Part shown: one piece after another, positions 11,160 to 11,730 of the stretch
Numbering within the stretch: the stretch's first letter is position 1
How the letters are laid out: each line of letters opens with the position of its first letter
From: Candidatus Moraniibacteriota bacterium
GTDB lineage: Bacteria > Patescibacteriota > Minisyncoccia > Moranbacterales > UBA2206
NCBI GenBank assembly: GCA_023261605.1
Contig: JAHFOP010000032.1
Coordinates: 1-11,730, forward strand
Reading direction: 5' to 3'
Length of the DNA stretch: 11,730 nucleotides
Made by a program: the position numbers and the translations under genes
The notes under the pieces: model-generated
What the model was told of the DNA's origin: nothing
Seen by the model: only the letters and a program-made list of their open reading frames with translations
The model's database searches: none

Positions 11160-11730
11160 ATGACTAAAGAAATCAAAAAACCCGCCGCCACTGGAGCTGA
11201 AGCGAATGAAGGGGATGTGACAGGAGGAGATAGACCCAACATGCTAAATATTCGTTCGCAAGAAATCACCACTGAAATCCAGCAGTCCTATTTGGATTAT
11301 GCAATGAGTGTGATTGTTTCACGTGCTCTTCCAGATGTGCGGGACGGTTTGAAGCCTGTCCATCGCCGTATTCTCTATTCTATGTGGAACACGGGACTCA
11401 GAGCCAATGCCAAGTTCCGAAAATCAGCCACGGTGGTGGGAGAAGTGCTGGGAAAATTTCATCCGCATGGAGATGTGGCTGTGTATGATTCCATGGTTCG
11501 CATGGCTCAGGATTTTTCACTTCGCTATCCCCTAGTTCGTGGACAAGGAAACTTTGGTTCAATGGACGGCGACGGCGCGGCAGCTTATCGTTATACAGAA
11601 GCCAAGCTTTCCGCCATTGCGGAAGAAATGCTTCTGGATATTGAAAAAAACACGGTGGATTTTGTGCCAAATTTTGATGGGCAACACAAAGAGCCAACTG
11701 TTTTGCCATCAGGTCTTCCGCAACTACTAT
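11160..11730 (+). CDS. gyrA: DNA gyrase subunit A (5' part, runs off the window)
   Basis: The first 190 codons of the gyrase subunit that cuts and rejoins DNA. SYLDYAMSVIVSRALPDVRD (43-62), GLKPVHRRILY (63-73), GKFHPHGD (98-105) and GQGNFGSMDGDGAAAYRYTEAKL are diagnostic; Y145 in RYTE is the catalytic tyrosine. The quinolone-determining stretch reads GDVAVYD: the residue aligned with E. coli Ser83 is V106, while the Asp87 equivalent is D110. Gyrase rather than topoisomerase IV is favoured by the GSMDGD region, though the C-terminal gyrase box is outside the window. The start is uncertain. The first ATG (11160) has no Shine-Dalgarno site. ATG 11241 (codon 28) has AGGAGG 13 bases upstream and gives a typical N-terminus. 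I give the longer form. Confidence 0.93.
   Translation, partial: MTKEIKKPAATGAEANEGDVTGGDRPNMLNIRSQEITTEIQQSYLDYAMSVIVSRALPDVRDGLKPVHRRILYSMWNTGLRANAKFRKSATVVGEVLGKFHPHGDVAVYDSMVRMAQDFSLRYPLVRGQGNFGSMDGDGAAAYRYTEAKLSAIAEEMLLDIEKNTVDFVPNFDGQHKEPTVLPSGLPQLL
11222..11227 (+). promoter_or_regulatory. AGGAGG that may serve an internal gyrA start at 11241
   Basis: A perfect Shine-Dalgarno core lies 13 bases before an in-frame ATG at 11241, codon 28 of the long gyrA form. The spacing is longer than ideal, so it could also be mere coding sequence (Thr-Gly-Gly-Asp). Confidence 0.35.

Overview
The window reads as chromosomal DNA from a small-genome bacterium, most likely a Candidate Phyla Radiation (Patescibacteria, Parcubacteria-like) lineage. 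This is an inference from gene style, not from a search. It rests on two tRNA genes without encoded CCA, an archaeal-type short cytidylate kinase, a four-domain S1 protein with a lysine-rich tail, many genes without a clear Shine-Dalgarno site, and an MBL hydrolase / small membrane protein / gyrA order. The standard genetic code fits all genes seen. Almost every long gene is a recognisable housekeeping gene.

Layout. Bases 1-419 are mostly non-coding, with a possible C-terminal tail of an upstream gene at the very edge. A XerC/D-type tyrosine recombinase (420-1388, +) is followed by two tRNA genes, tRNA-Val(GAC) and a CAU-anticodon tRNA that looks like tRNA-Ile2. A bidirectional terminator (about 1593-1622) separates these from a long minus-strand block. 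Read in its own direction the block is rpsA (S1), cmk, tilS, ftsH and a multi-pass membrane protein (7594 down to 1648). A strong promoter at 7801-7829 drives it. A small inverted-repeat element sits between cmk and tilS, and a 48-base palindromic element is embedded in frame inside tilS.

Upstream lies a second minus-strand group: a 55-residue Cys-rich ORF, pyrF and pyrE (9914 down to 7928). PyrE and PyrF make UMP from orotate, and Cmk from the neighbouring block phosphorylates CMP, so the middle of the window is rich in pyrimidine nucleotide functions. Both pyr genes end in nearly identical long hairpin terminators whose loop displays a perfect AGGAGG. Genes in this group have strong Shine-Dalgarno sites, unlike most neighbours. 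Two DnaA-box-like sequences lie in the leader of rpsA.

On the plus strand at the right end are an UlaG-like MBL-fold hydrolase, a small single-span membrane protein and the 5' part of gyrA, which runs off the window.

I found no CRISPR array, defence system, prophage or clear new multi-gene system. The items most worth a second look are the paired SD-loop terminators, the in-frame palindrome in tilS, the dispersed-repeat-like element, the DnaA-box pair, the unannotated Cys-rich small ORF, and valine at the quinolone-determining serine position of GyrA.
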